Positions 1 to 11,421 of a stretch of DNA of 64,000 nucleotides are shown here, piece after piece (the stretch's first letter is position 1; the number at the start of each line of letters is the position of its first letter). The DNA lies in contig JANPYM010000014.1 of NCBI GenBank assembly GCA_025890175.1, positions 877,052-941,051 on the forward strand. The letters run 5' to 3'. Below the pieces are notes generated by a model, which saw nothing but the letters and a program-made list of their open reading frames with translations, was not told where the DNA came from and searched no databases. The stretch is from Ciborinia camelliae (lineage: Eukaryota > Ascomycota > Leotiomycetes > Helotiales > Sclerotiniaceae). A program made the position numbers and the translations under genes.

Positions 1-3000
1 TGTCGAAAAGCGAGAAAGCATTATTTGATGAAGCCATTTGAGGCATATTGAGTCCCCCACGATCTACCCGAGTGGGCATATGACTCCTCCCAGGGTGTAG
101 CATATCTCTGGGAGACTGTGGCATTGACAGCCCAACACGATACGAAGATTGACACTGTTGGCTTTGTATTCCAGCACGGTCAACCTGGCCAATACTGGGT
201 GGTAGTTGACCCAAAGATGAGCCAGTTAGCTTATTTACCTTTGGATGATAAAGCTCCAATATTCCAGGATCATCTGGCATATTAGGTCCCGATCTGTTAA
301 TAAATGTGTCTGAAATACAAGGTCCACGTCGATCGATGGAATCGAGACTAAAATTAGGCGACGTGTCTGGAATTCCTTGATCATTCAAACTTGCTAACAA
401 TCCAAACTTCAGGTGCAAGCTATCGGCTTCTTCGCTGGGGTTGAGGTAAGAATTTGTCCCTCTGATAACGCGTTCTTTGCTGGCACCACCCTGAAGATAC
501 CATTCGCCCGCAAGCTTTAGTTGGCCTAGAGCAAAATAGACATCCCCCAACTCGCACATTGATTGCAATGTACTGGAATGCTTGGAGCCAAGAAGGGCTT
601 TCCGCTTTTCAATCAGGTCTTCATATGCCTTCTCTGCCTCTTGGTATCGATGCTGAAGCTTGTAGACTAGCGCTACATTTGATTTTAGATATAATGCTAA
701 GCCATCCTCCTCGCCATTAGAAGATATTTGCAGTTTCTCAAGTCCTTCCTGAAATAGCCTTTCAGCCTCCAAGAAGTTGCCCCTTTTCATAGCAACTTCG
801 CCCAAATTGCTCAGGCATTCTATCACCGTCTTGTGGACCGGACCGTTAAGTTTTCGATACCCTGCTAAAGTTCTTTGGTACATCTTTGTCGCATCTTCAA
901 ACTGCAATTGTAGGACGAGGAAATTTCCAAGGTTATTGACAGTGTTGAGTGTCCGTGGATGTTCTGGGCCAAGCATAATTTCTTTTATCTCCAACGTCTG
1001 ATAAAGTAGAGGCCGGGCTTCGTCCAACCTTTTTGAGTCCAGATACAGAGCTGCGAGGTTATTCATCGTACTAAGAGTCGCAATGGTGTTTATTCCCAAT
1101 TGAGATATTTGTATATTAAGGGAACGATGAAACAAACGTTCCGCATCAATGTTTCTATCATGTTGGCCGTAGAATGTAGCAAAGGTGGTTTGAAATCCTT
1201 CAACAAAACCTCCATGTTCTATAATGCTCTGCTCATCAGTCAAAAAAGAAGAGCTGTTCTCAATACAAGCATCAATATGTGATAGAAGTTCTTGTCGTTT
1301 TTGCAGGGAAAGCATTTCCGTGTCTCCTTCTTGAATAACAGACGCCGTCAATGTGGTCGCAAGTTTCACACACGCCTGGCGTCGTTCTGTCGACTCTCTT
1401 AGTTGCAGCCAATCCTAAAATATCATCAGTACTTGTTGAATGTTCTTTCAGAAATAGAAATACCTTTACTAAAGGATGGAAAGAGAACCTGACTTCATGG
1501 CTCGTAATTTCCATGCTTTGAATAATTGATAAATTGACAAGGCCAACGATAACATCTTGGAATTTGAAAGAGTCCCAAGAGCCACCGGTGGAGAAAACAG
1601 ATTTCCATTCTAGAGAGTGGGTGTTATTGATATCATAAGTGTTGAATAGTGTTTCACTGATGTTCGTTGGGCTGAAGTAAGCAGCTTGAACGAGAAATTC
1701 TCCAATCCATTTCCTCTCCTCATCGCTTCCAGAAATCTGATCAAAGGATAGCTCCCAGGTTGTGAGAACTGATAAATGCTCAAAAGTACTTTGTGGATCT
1801 ACCAAGCTTCGTCTTTGGTATTCCCATAGAGATTGCGGGGTATCTTTCAGTATGAACTCCTTTCGTTTCTGGAAATGGTCCGAAAACATTTTGAGTGGAA
1901 GCTGCCGAATTGAAATATAACTCGCTGCTTGATCAATAGCGAGTGGTAGGTATCCTAACCTTTTAACTATGTCTCTTCCCTCCTTAAAATCATCCTCGGT
2001 GCTTGATACAGAAGAGCATCGGGATGTCAATAACTGTATACTTTCTTCCTCGGTCAGTCCGTCTAGTTTTAAGTGACTCCCAAGTCTACTGCTTGACATG
2101 TGACGACTTGTCACGATGATGGCGCTGCTTTTGGAAGTGGCTGCTGGAAAAAAAGATGACAAGTCACTGAAAGACATCGGATCATCATAATTATCGAAAA
2201 CCAATAGCCACGGCTCTTTCCAATCACGCAAGGTGTTTTTTAATAGTGATTTGTTTTCCTCACCACCAGCGAGAACTTTAGTACTGTCGATTGTCTTCAA
2301 AATCCTCTCATATCCACGAGATGCGGACACTCGCGATGATGCATCGACCCAAAAGACACCTTGAAAAAAGCTCAAGTGCTGATGGCAGAATTCTAAAGCA
2401 ATTTGAGTTTTCCCTTGACCTCCCACGCCAGTAAGCACAACAATTGAAGGATTGTTTTGGCATGCATGTAATGCTGTCTGGATGTGATTCAAGACATCTT
2501 TTCGGCCAACGAAATGTGAAAGTCTGGGCTGAGGAGCATCAAAGTATGTCTTTTTGTCAGAAAAGGATACTCCGGGGTTTTTAGCGCTGTGAATATGCAC
2601 AGTAGAAAGGTGCAATGTGATGGTTGACTTATATTCTGCCAGAATACCGACAATCTCTCGCACTTTAGTGTCTTTGCCGAAACTCCTGATCCCTTTCCAA
2701 GTCTTCTGAAGTTTAGATGCCGCGTTACTGGGCGTCAGATCTTTGATCAAGCTCTCCAAGCTTTTCAATTGACGAAGGCATCCCTCCAAGACACGAATTA
2801 ATGCCCTCTCAGTTGAAGGGTCTAGAAGATTGCGATATTGCGGGGTTCTTAGAGATTCGATGGCCGAAACAAGCAGGGGCAACTGGAGAGACAGGTCTCG
2901 GAAAGCAGTGTTTTGGCGGTATGATTGGATACGATCTTGTATCTTGGTGCAAGCATCTACAACTGCTATGATATTGGAAGCGATTCCAAGGACAGCGATA

Positions 3001-3017
3001 AACTCAACTCCAGACAT
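1..3017 (-). CDS. NLR-type STAND protein (SesA-like, NB-ARC, TPR), 3' part off window
   Basis: Exon 1 is 3017-1464 and exon 2 is 1414-1, joined by a 49-bp intron (1463-1415, GTATTT...TTTTAG). The frame then stays open to the window edge, so the C-terminus is missing; about 989 residues are visible. Residues 1-140 look like a SesA/NACHT_N-type helical domain found on fungal STAND proteins. The NB-ARC follows: P-loop GVGGQGKT (about 197-204), Walker B-like LLVFDNYDD, a TSR motif and a GLPL-like LGYLPLAIDQAA. After the intron come about five 42-residue kinesin-light-chain-type TPRs (NNLAALY, NNLGNFL, SNLGEVA, NVALVYK motifs), then a low-complexity tail. Proteins of this build act in non-self recognition and regulated cell death in fungi; that role here is inference. 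I prefer the ATG at 3017 over 3050 because family members start just before the GVE..GIASNI stretch. There is no obvious effector-domain gene next to it. Confidence 0.85.
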
Positions 3018-4212
3018 AATGACTGCTTCAAATACAGATCTGTAAATCAAAGTTGTGGGGATTTGTGAATTATGTCAAAAACTCGAGGGGATTGGGATTT
3101 TTGTCTGGGGCTGAGATATGCATATGCAGCTGGAAACACAGCCCCAGCCACTGTGATTTAAATGGCTACCAATGTGAGGAAGATATTGCCCGTGTATCAC
3201 ATGCACATAATTTTTTCGACGTGTATGATGTATGATCAATGAGCGCTGTCATTTTAGTGCCACTTGTCCACCGAATATCACTTAAACATCAGAAATGGAA
3301 TGTACTACATTCGGGAAGCGAACGGATTCTGACAATCCGTAAAGTCGGACTTCATCCATCTATATCTTTACCGAGCGGTCGGGCGGGTGTGATTCCTCGG
3401 TTCCTTCTTTCTTGGCATCAGTCTTGTCGGGTCTGGGTCCATTCATTCCAAAAACGAATGTGAGGTGTTGGTATGATATGGTATGGTATGGTATCTTTTC
3501 TTTTGCTTCAAAATGTGGTTTTAGGGATGTATTTTTTTGTATAGGGCTGATATTACTAGATAACGAAGATGGATGAATAGTTTCGTAATTTGAAGGAGTA
3601 AACGAAAATGATAATGGAACCTTTTCGATGTATGGTATAATAAAGGTGGAGGATTTCGTAGTCTGAGGACGGGAGTAAGCGAAGTGACGCTTTTTACGAT
3701 TGATGATGATGAAGGGAAACGAATTCACAAGTAAACTTTCTATATGGAATACCTAATATGATTCAAAATAAATTATTAGATTTTAAAAGTAACATTATTG
3801 GGTGGAGAATGGATATATTTCGAACGAAGGGACGACACAGCCAATTTGGTCAGCTACGTGACCATATCTCGGATCGGAGAAACTTCGTTCCGTACCACAT
3901 TTTAGAGAGAACCTTGGAAGGGGCTGGTGCTGGACGAGGTCCGGCCCGATATTTTTGGATTCCGTGTAGAACGGTTGGAGAGCACTTGAGACATCTTGGG
4001 AACTGGAAAGGAACAGGTAACATTGAATTTTCGAGAAATCTAAAAACAGCCGAGACTCTCTCAATATCATCATCACATGACTTCGAATGAGTCTTACGTA
4101 ATCACTCGACTAGAAAGTAAACGTCATTCCTGAAGTATACCTACCTGTATTTCTACCAACATTGACTGTACATACCTAGGTATCTACAAAGATAAAAAAA
4201 TATCGACCCACA
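3018..4212. other. intergenic region between divergent NLR and DUF155 genes
   Basis: This is the shared 5' region of two divergent genes. It is A+T-rich with a short GGTAT repeat and one copy of the palindrome TACCTAGGTA about 30 bases before the ATG at 4213. The short open frames on both strands lack family resemblance and splice logic, so I call no gene. Confidence 0.6.
3470..3494. repeat. GGTAT pentamer microsatellite
   Basis: Imperfect tandem run of GGTAT/GATAT units in the NLR/DUF155 intergenic region. Confidence 0.7.
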
Positions 4213-5848
4213 ATGGCGTTTAATAACGAAAATGCCTCAGAAAATACCAATTTGCTCAGCCCAAAGCCTACACTTAGCCCTACAGCTGCCGCGAAGAAAG
4301 GCAACAGGAATGTTACCTTCAATCCTATTCCATTAGTTAAAACAATCGATGCGCAATCGCCCAAAGCTTCCTTCCACCCAATATCCGCACCACCAACACA
4401 TGGCATAAGCTCTTCTCTCAATAGCAAAATTCGACGACGAAATAGTTATGGCTCTCCTCTAGTGCCAATGCACCCCAGCATACCAGCATTGAAGATAGGA
4501 CCTCAAAGAACCACCAAGAACGTACAGAAGCTTAAGTATCTGCCCAACCCAGACTTCGGCGAAGATGGACCCGATGAAGAGAGCGGACGGGACGTTTATT
4601 CACAATATACGCGGATTAAAGACCCAACAGCGCGCAGGGATGCTGCAAGATTGGGAAAGGCGGATCGTGAACGATTGCCTCGAGTTACCGCATATTGTAC
4701 TGCCGACAAATATCATTTGGAAAAGGCAATGCGCTTCTTTAATGGTCGAGGCAAGAAGAAGATGGGTGCCAACCCAAAATTGTTTGACGAATGTATATAT
4801 ACACCATTTAGATATGACAAGGACGTTGGCAAAGCGAATTCGGATCGAGCCATGGAGGTACACAGTGCGCCAGTAACGATGAGGGAGCGAAGACATTCGG
4901 ATAGTGCCATTGAGGTGGAAGATGACAACGAACGACAACGAGAAGACCTAATAGATCTACACACCGAGGGTGGTGATGTTGCGATCAGCAATGGCGGCAA
5001 CTCACCCGCTAACCACCTTCTTCCCGAAGTCATTGAACGACGAATAGAGAATGAGACCGAAGCTCTCATATCGGAAAGCAATCCTGATTTTGATACTCAG
5101 ATACACACACCCGAAGTGTTTCTATTCAACTATGGCGTTGTAGTAATATGGGGAATGTCTGTGGAACACGAGGAACGGTTTCTGGAAGAAATGGCAAGGT
5201 TCGAGATCGGGAAGTATGAAAACGATGACGAGGTACAAGAGGAGTCCTTTAATTTCTATTACACCAAAGAGTATCAACCTAGAATTTATAACGATTTTAT
5301 TACCTTGAGGGAAAAGGGGAATTATATGACCAAGCTGGCGATTTCTCATGCATTGGCGCAGAGTGTTCAGGTATTTCGCTTCTTAATTTGATGATTAATA
5401 ACTTGCTAACTATTTAATTCAGACCTCACTCTTCGAATCCCAGGTAGACCGGAAGATCGAAGAATGTAAAGACTATCCAACTCAAATCGCGCTGACTGGA
5501 ACCATCGCCCTCTCACGAAAAGAAATCAACATGAAAATTGGCGAGCTCTTCATCCTCCGCATAAGTATCCATCTCAGCGGTGCCGTTCTAGACACGCCCG
5601 AGTTCTTCTGGTCAGAACCGCATCTAGAACCAATATACCAGGCCGTGAGAAGTTATCTGGAGATGGATCAGAGAGTGAAGCTGTTGAATGAGAGATTAGA
5701 CGTAATTGCGGATTTGTTGGCTGTACTCAAAGACCAGCTCAGTCACAGACATGGGGAGAAGCTGGAATGGGTTGTTATCGTTCTGATCGCCGTGGAAATC
5801 CTTGTGGCCGTTCTAAATATTGTTGTCGATTTATCCGTCGGCGAATAA
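4213..5848 (+). CDS. RMD1/Sif-family protein (DUF155), C-terminal membrane segment
   Basis: Exons 4213-5370 and 5423-5848 are joined by a 52-bp intron (GTATTT...branch GCTAAC...TTCAG), giving 527 residues. The first 130 residues are polar and probably disordered. The DUF155 region follows, starting near the LPRVTAYCTADKYHL motif, with EVFLFNYGVVVIWGM in the middle and a conserved block around FYYTKEYQPRIYNDF. Exon 2 supplies the helical end of the family, including the LFxLRISIHLSG region and a hydrophobic helix close to the C-terminus (WVVIVLIAVEILVAVLNIVV). In yeasts the family includes Rmd1, Rmd8 and Sif2/Sif3, cytosolic or membrane-associated proteins, some needed for sporulation; the mitochondrial RMND1 is a distant relative. 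With no clear targeting peptide I do not assign it to mitochondria. The biochemical function is unknown. Confidence 0.9.
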
Positions 5849-7031
5849 TATGTAGAACTAGGAACCCAATACGAAACATACATTCAACTAATATCTAATA
5901 TCTAATCAGCCAAGCTAGGAGGGGAAAGTGCTATGGCTACAAAATCGATCACTACACAGAAATGATTCCGAAACAAGGAGCTACGCATTCATATACCTAG
6001 AACCGATCAACAAAAGGAAAGAGCCATCTGGGAACATCCCCCCCTCTCCTTTCGTCTTAACATTTATACACAACACATACAACACATACAAACACAACAC
6101 AAAATCATACGGGAATTTGCAGGCTACCGGTTATTTCATTCGTTTTATTTGGCTAGGTTGGGTTGGGATGGAATGGGATGGGATGGGGATTGCAAAAAAT
6201 TGTTTCTTGGAAACTGTAACATAATACATCAACTAACTTTACACAGTATTTACAAGACAGCGTGCGTGCATGGCTGGATTCTTCGGGTTCTAGATATGGG
6301 AATTTGTATTCGAGTACCTAGATAGATACCTAGTAGATAGTGGGGGTTGCATTGTGTGCATAGGGGAATCAGAATGGAAAATGTAATTAATACGTACCTA
6401 CCTACCTATACTTGGAATGTGTGTGATGATTTGATACCTACTATCTGATATGATAAAAATGATATAATTGTTATTGCGTTGTGGATGTGAAGAAGGTTGG
6501 TTATTTGATGTACTAGCTCTTCACTAGCGCCAATCTTTTTACGGGTTTAAGCAAGGAAGGTGTGAAATGAAATTCGAGTTGAGATCGGGAAATAGGGGAG
6601 TAGGGGCGCCATTTAGGGAAATCTAATCAGAAACTCTCCGGCGAGCTTTATATACCTAGTAGGTAGATAGGTATTTAGATTCTTTTATTTCTTTAACATG
6701 TGTCATGCGCAAGCTCACCGGGAGTTTTTTAGCCAAGCCGTGCAAACATTTTCGGGTATATAAAGGGGGGGTTCTTCACAATCAGAAATGGTAAAATCAT
6801 ATAATGTTAATATTACATCGAAAGAATCGGACTACCAAATACATACGCAGATTATCTCTCCGCGATGAAATCCATCTCAGGAAAATCAAAGGGTAATTCT
6901 AATATTGCAAGCAGCCTGCTTCCTCCTTCCCCAAAACGCCAAGTTTTGATCATCCCATTATCCCACCCGCATATCGTATTGATCCAGACCCTTTCCTTTC
7001 CTTTACTTCCAACCAACTCCGTAGATTACAT
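5849..7031. other. convergent intergenic region
   Basis: 3' ends of the DUF155 gene and the INO80-like gene face each other here. The DNA holds CCTACCTA-type simple repeats and several TACCTAG half-palindromes, with no supported gene. Confidence 0.6.
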
Positions 7032-7997
7032 CTAACCTCTGTTTACTGCCGTGAAACCTCCTGCTCCATTGGCTCCGGTCCCATTGGGAGTTTCTTCCCG
7101 CCCACTATATCCCATTTCTACGTCATCATCTAAGGGAGTGTCATTATCGACTCTCTTGGAATTTTGCATCGCTTTAAATTGGGATTCGTATCGCTCTCTG
7201 GTTTCATCATTTGTGTCTCTCCATCCACTTGCTAGAAGCCAGTCAATATCAACGTTTCCTTGTTTAATATCGTGTCTATGCTGTACCAGCAAGGGTCCAC
7301 GTAATTCATGACAGTAGATGTCAAAGCCTGATTTGGGTGTTTTGGGGGCTCCTGAAGGAGGAATGGGTGGGGAATTGGAGACCGAGTGTGGTGTTCGACC
7401 GCCCATGGGAGTAGAGTTGGAGAGTGCGCGGCGTGGAGATATGGGTTGTGGATGAACGAGAGAGGTATTGAAGCTGGTGAATGTTGCTTGGTTGGGGTTT
7501 GGCATATCAGGATGTGTATGTGAGAAGGCGGAGGATGAGGGTGAGATGGCGAGATTTGCATTTAAGCTGTTTGGGAGAGGAATTGAGGGGTCACCGAGGG
7601 TATTTAGGAAAGAGGGTTTGCGATGACCGCGCTTTGTGCGCAATGGCTTTTCTTGGGGCTATTGAACTCTTGTGTTAGACCATTGTTCACAACAGATTAT
7701 GAGAGGGAATGCGAAAGAAGAAAACATGCTACCTACAGTTGGTGGTGGACTTGGAGAACCTTCTGAATCTTCCACATTTGTACTTGTGCGCTTCGCCATT
7801 TGTTCTAATAGGAATGATCGCTCGAGTCGCATCTTGGTGATCGCTCGCTGCATTCTAGATAACCTGAGGCGAGCAGCATCATTTGCTTCCTCGACTTCAT
7901 TCATCCGAGTCTTGAGTTGAATGCATTTCCGTTTGTATGATTCCTCAACGGATGGTGGAAGTGTTGGTGGATTTTTTGATATCCCGTTGGAAGCCAT
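7032..7997 (-). CDS. HMG-box-like chromatin protein, probable INO80 subunit (Nht1/Nhp10-like)
   Basis: Exon 1 is 7997-7737 and exon 2 is 7658-7032, with a 78-bp intron (7736-7659, GTAGGT...CAATAG, branch CTAAC). The product is 295 residues. Exon 1 encodes a coiled coil (about residues 17-65) of the type SYKRKCIQLKTRMNEVEEAN...MRLERSFLLEQM, seen in fungal Nhp10/Nht1-type INO80 subunits. After a Ser/Pro-rich linker, residues about 196-252 form a degenerate HMG-box-like block (PKSGFDIYCHELRGPLL...WRDTNDETRERYESQF), then an acidic and Gly-rich tail. An upstream GT alternative in the exon gives the wrong frame, so the phase-0 GTAGGT donor is preferred. The INO80 assignment rests on remembered family pattern, not alignment; another HMG-box protein is possible. 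Confidence 0.75.
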
Positions 7998-8608
7998 TAT
8001 GTTTTGAATGTGATTGTCCGACAGATGACGTTGGAGCTATACTGGGAAGGGAATCAACCGTTATCCTGAGCTTCGCAGTGATGCGATATTTGGTATTCTC
8101 AGATCGATATCGCAGCGACTATTGGTTGGATAGAAACGTGTACGGGGGCAAGATGTTGATTGTGGAGCGCAATTTTGAACGTCGGTATTGTCACTAAATT
8201 CGTTCCACTAGGTTTGGGGTCCGAAATAGCGATGGGCCTAATGGATTAGCACAATATATTCAGGTTGATCGATTGTGTTGGAATTTTTACCTTGACTTTT
8301 GCGCAAATTCGATGGCTATTTAGATGACTTTTGGATGTTGACAATCTCTGCGTAGTTTTGTAACATTCTTGTTGGTTGTCTTAAATTAAGCTTCAGGTCG
8401 CATTTGGTTCTTTGGTTCCATGAAGCTATTCGGAATGGCATGACGTTTATCCGACATGGATGCATCAAATTAATTTCTGCCTTACAAGGTCAGGCTTGCA
8501 TCCACGCTTCCACCAAAAAAGGCAGATAGACGCGACTTTTTTCCTTGAGCAGGAAGGGAAGGATAATAATATCAACGGAAGAGACTTTTCTACTGAACAA
8601 ATTTCAAG
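7998..8608. promoter_or_regulatory. divergent promoter region of INO80-like gene and CCT8
   Basis: About 610 bp separate the two start codons, so both 5' regions must lie here. I see no clear TATA box. The short open frames are not coding by any sign I can see. Confidence 0.5.
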
Positions 8609-10407
8609 ATGTCTCTCAATATCCCAAATGCGCCAAATTCCAACCTCTTCAAGCAAGGTTATCAAAAGTACGAGCTCCTCCCTATATTCTTTCCCAACTG
8701 CAGCAGCTAACCCCCTTCGAAGCTATGATTCCGAGGATGGAGCAGTCATTCGCAACATCGATGCATGCCGGACTATTGCCTCAACCGTACAGACCTCCTT
8801 AGGACCTTATGGACGAAATAAAATTGTTATCAACCATCTGCAGAAGATGATCCTCACATCAGACGCCGCAACTATCCTTCGAGAACTCGATGTTGTACAC
8901 CCCGCAGCAAAGCTTCTCGTCATGGCAAGTCAGCAGCAAGAGGCCGAGATGGGAGATGCTACAAACTTGGTTATTGTTCTTGCAGGAGAACTCTTAAAGA
9001 AGGCTGAGGATCTGATAAGAATGGGCTTAAAAACTAGTGATGTGGTTATAGGTTACGAACGAGCACAGAAGTTTGCTTTGGAGGAGTTAGAGAACTTGGT
9101 GGTAGACAAGGTAGAGGATATTCGATCGCAGGCCGAACTCAGCAAAGCTATTCGAACTGTCATTGCAAGCAAACAGAACGGCAACGAGGAATTCTTAGCA
9201 AATATGGTCGCCGAGGCAGTTTTAGCCGTTCTCCCAAAGAACCCAATCAACTTCAACGTTGATAACATTCGAGTTGTTAAGATTATGGGAGGAAGCTTAG
9301 AACAAAGTAAAGTGGTTAAGGGCATGGTTTTCGGTCGTGAGCCAGACGGATCGGTCAAGAAGGCCACCAGAGCCAAGGTTGGTGTGTTCTCTTGCCCAAT
9401 CGATATCAGTCAAACCGAAACGAAGGGTACCGTTTTATTACATAACGCAAAGGAAATGCTGGATTTTACAAAGGGAGAAGAGAACCAATTGGAAACTGCT
9501 ATCAAGGAACTTTACGATTCTGGTTTACGAGTCGTTGTTGCTGGTTCCACTGTAGGTGAACTTGCAATGCATTACCTTAACCGCTTTGGTATCCTGGTTA
9601 TCCGTATCCTCAGCAAATTTGAACTCAGAAGATTATGTAGAGTTGTTGGTGCTACACCTTTAGCTAGACTGGGAGCACCAATGCCTGATGAGATGGGAAA
9701 CGTTGATATTGTGGAGACCCTCGAAATTGGTGGAGACAGAGTCACAGTTTTCAGACAAGAGAACGAAACTACAAAGACCGCCACTTTGGTTCTTCGAGGA
9801 GCCACAATGAACCATCTTGATGACGTCGAGCGTGCTGTTGATGATGGTGTCAATGTTGTTAAGGCTATTACAAGAGATCCCAGACTTGTACCGGGTGCCG
9901 GAGCAACAGAAATTCAGCTGGTGGAGCGGATACAAGCATTTGGTGATAAGACTCCTGGTTTAGCTCAATACTCCATCCGAAAGTTCGGTGAGGCTTTCGA
10001 AGTTATTCCAAGAACTATAGCAGAAAGTGCTGGTCTTGATGCTACGGAGACCCTCAGCAGACTTTACACTGCTCACCACAAGCATGATAACTGGAATACC
10101 GGTGTTGATATCGAGGTAAGCCCCATGGATACCATGTTCTTCGGACCATGCTAACTTTTCAATAGAATGAGGATGATACCGGAACTCTAGACGCAAAGAA
10201 GGAGGGCATTTTAGATCTTATGATTGCAAAGAGTTGGGCTATCAAGCTTGCTACTGAAGCCGCAAGAACTGTGCTCTCTGTTGATCAAATTATTGTTGCA
10301 AGACAAGCTGGTGGACCAAAACCCCCAGGACCAAACCCTGTAAGTTTACGATCCTTCCATGGACGAGTATCCTCCACTAACTCTGATAGAACTGGGATGA
10401 AGATTAG
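8609..10407 (+). CDS. CCT8: T-complex chaperonin subunit theta
   Basis: Four exons: 8609-8667, 8723-10115, 10166-10339, 10390-10407; introns of 55, 50 and 50 bp, the first two with GCTAAC branch sites. The product is 547 residues, the usual CCT8 length. The start MSLNIPNAPNSNLFKQGYQ and, after splicing, NYDSEDGAVIRNI match the family, and the last exon encodes only NWDED, the conserved acidic tail. Group II chaperonin motifs are visible: SLGPYGRNK, the nucleotide loop MGDATNLVIVLAGE, and PGAGATEIQL near the C-terminus. CCT8 is one of eight subunits of the cytosolic TRiC ring that folds actin, tubulin and many WD40 proteins using ATP. A naive single-frame reading would start at 8460 and run through two introns; it should not be used. 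Confidence 0.97.
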
Positions 10408-11421
10408 ATATAATGGATTAAAAGCGCTGGGGAATGTAAAATACCAAGTCGTCATGAATTATGAAAGACAATTTACGATGTCCAACGAACCGTCCTCCAA
10501 TTTTATTGTGCATAATTTTCTTTCCCAAGCTTTTAGATTCTGTGACTTCTGGGTCAATCATGCCATACTAATCCAATGAGGGTGCTAACCATAGTTTTGA
10601 GTCCTATTATTATCATAAGAAACTATACCAATCTATCTTCCGGCATGCAAATATAACATGAGTGATCGACGAACCAATTGACATCCCTGGGGTAGACATC
10701 CTAGTCGCTGATTTGACGTGCAGGAGCTAATGCCAGGGTCACCAAGCTCGTTTCAAAGGTCATCTGAAATTGGGAATGTGTCAAAAGGTTTTATCGAAAC
10801 CAACCAAGACAAATCCTCCTCTTTTCAGTATTCTGAAAATCATCCGAAAATTAAACTCAAAACAAGGATCGGACGAACTCCCCTAGATTGTCAAATCATC
10901 ACATGAATTTGTGCAGATCCGACAAATTGGCCCGAGACTGGACCCGGAACCTGATCCTCTAGCCGCCAAATAAAACGGCTACACGAGAAACGACTTTCGC
11001 GACTTGTAAGGTTTCAGTGCCTGCAGATATACTTAAGTAAGGTTGAAATTTTAGTTCTTTGGGGTTGAAGATAATGCGGGAGCCCAGCAGTATCTTTTTG
11101 GTAATCCTCCTGATCATCAAGTATCTTGCTTTTGGAGAATGCATATGCCGTGGCCTTTGACGCGAAGTGTTTCGAGGACCGCTGGTACTATGGTTACTCT
11201 GGTGATTGAGGTTGATATATATCTTCGTAGAAGTTCGTCTTTCTTGTACATCACGAACTTCACTTGCATTCATTTCTACTCTTTCTACTTTTCATTAATT
11301 GCTTAAAATTTACTTTCTTTCTCCTGCTGGGCAGTTCTTCCATTCCTTGAACAAGTGTACGAAGGATTTTTCCCTCTTTACTATCAATCATTTTCACCTC
11401 GTTGGATATCAAGCCGTAGCC
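10408..11421. other. intergenic region upstream of the ricin-fold gene
   Basis: No supported gene. A 104-codon open frame on the minus strand (10959-11273) has no recognisable family features and is left out. The last 150 bases are pyrimidine-rich and probably form the promoter and leader of the next gene. Confidence 0.5.

Noticed and set aside
777..1282. Plus-strand open frames opposite the NLR TPR region
   Set aside because: The minus strand encodes continuous TPR repeats here; these are shadows.
3360..4090. Open frames of 93-122 codons between the NLR and DUF155 genes
   Set aside because: No family signs, overlap each other on both strands, and one runs through a microsatellite.
10959..11273. 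104-codon minus-strand frame upstream of the ricin-fold gene
   Set aside because: No domain, no signal peptide, composition like surrounding non-coding DNA.
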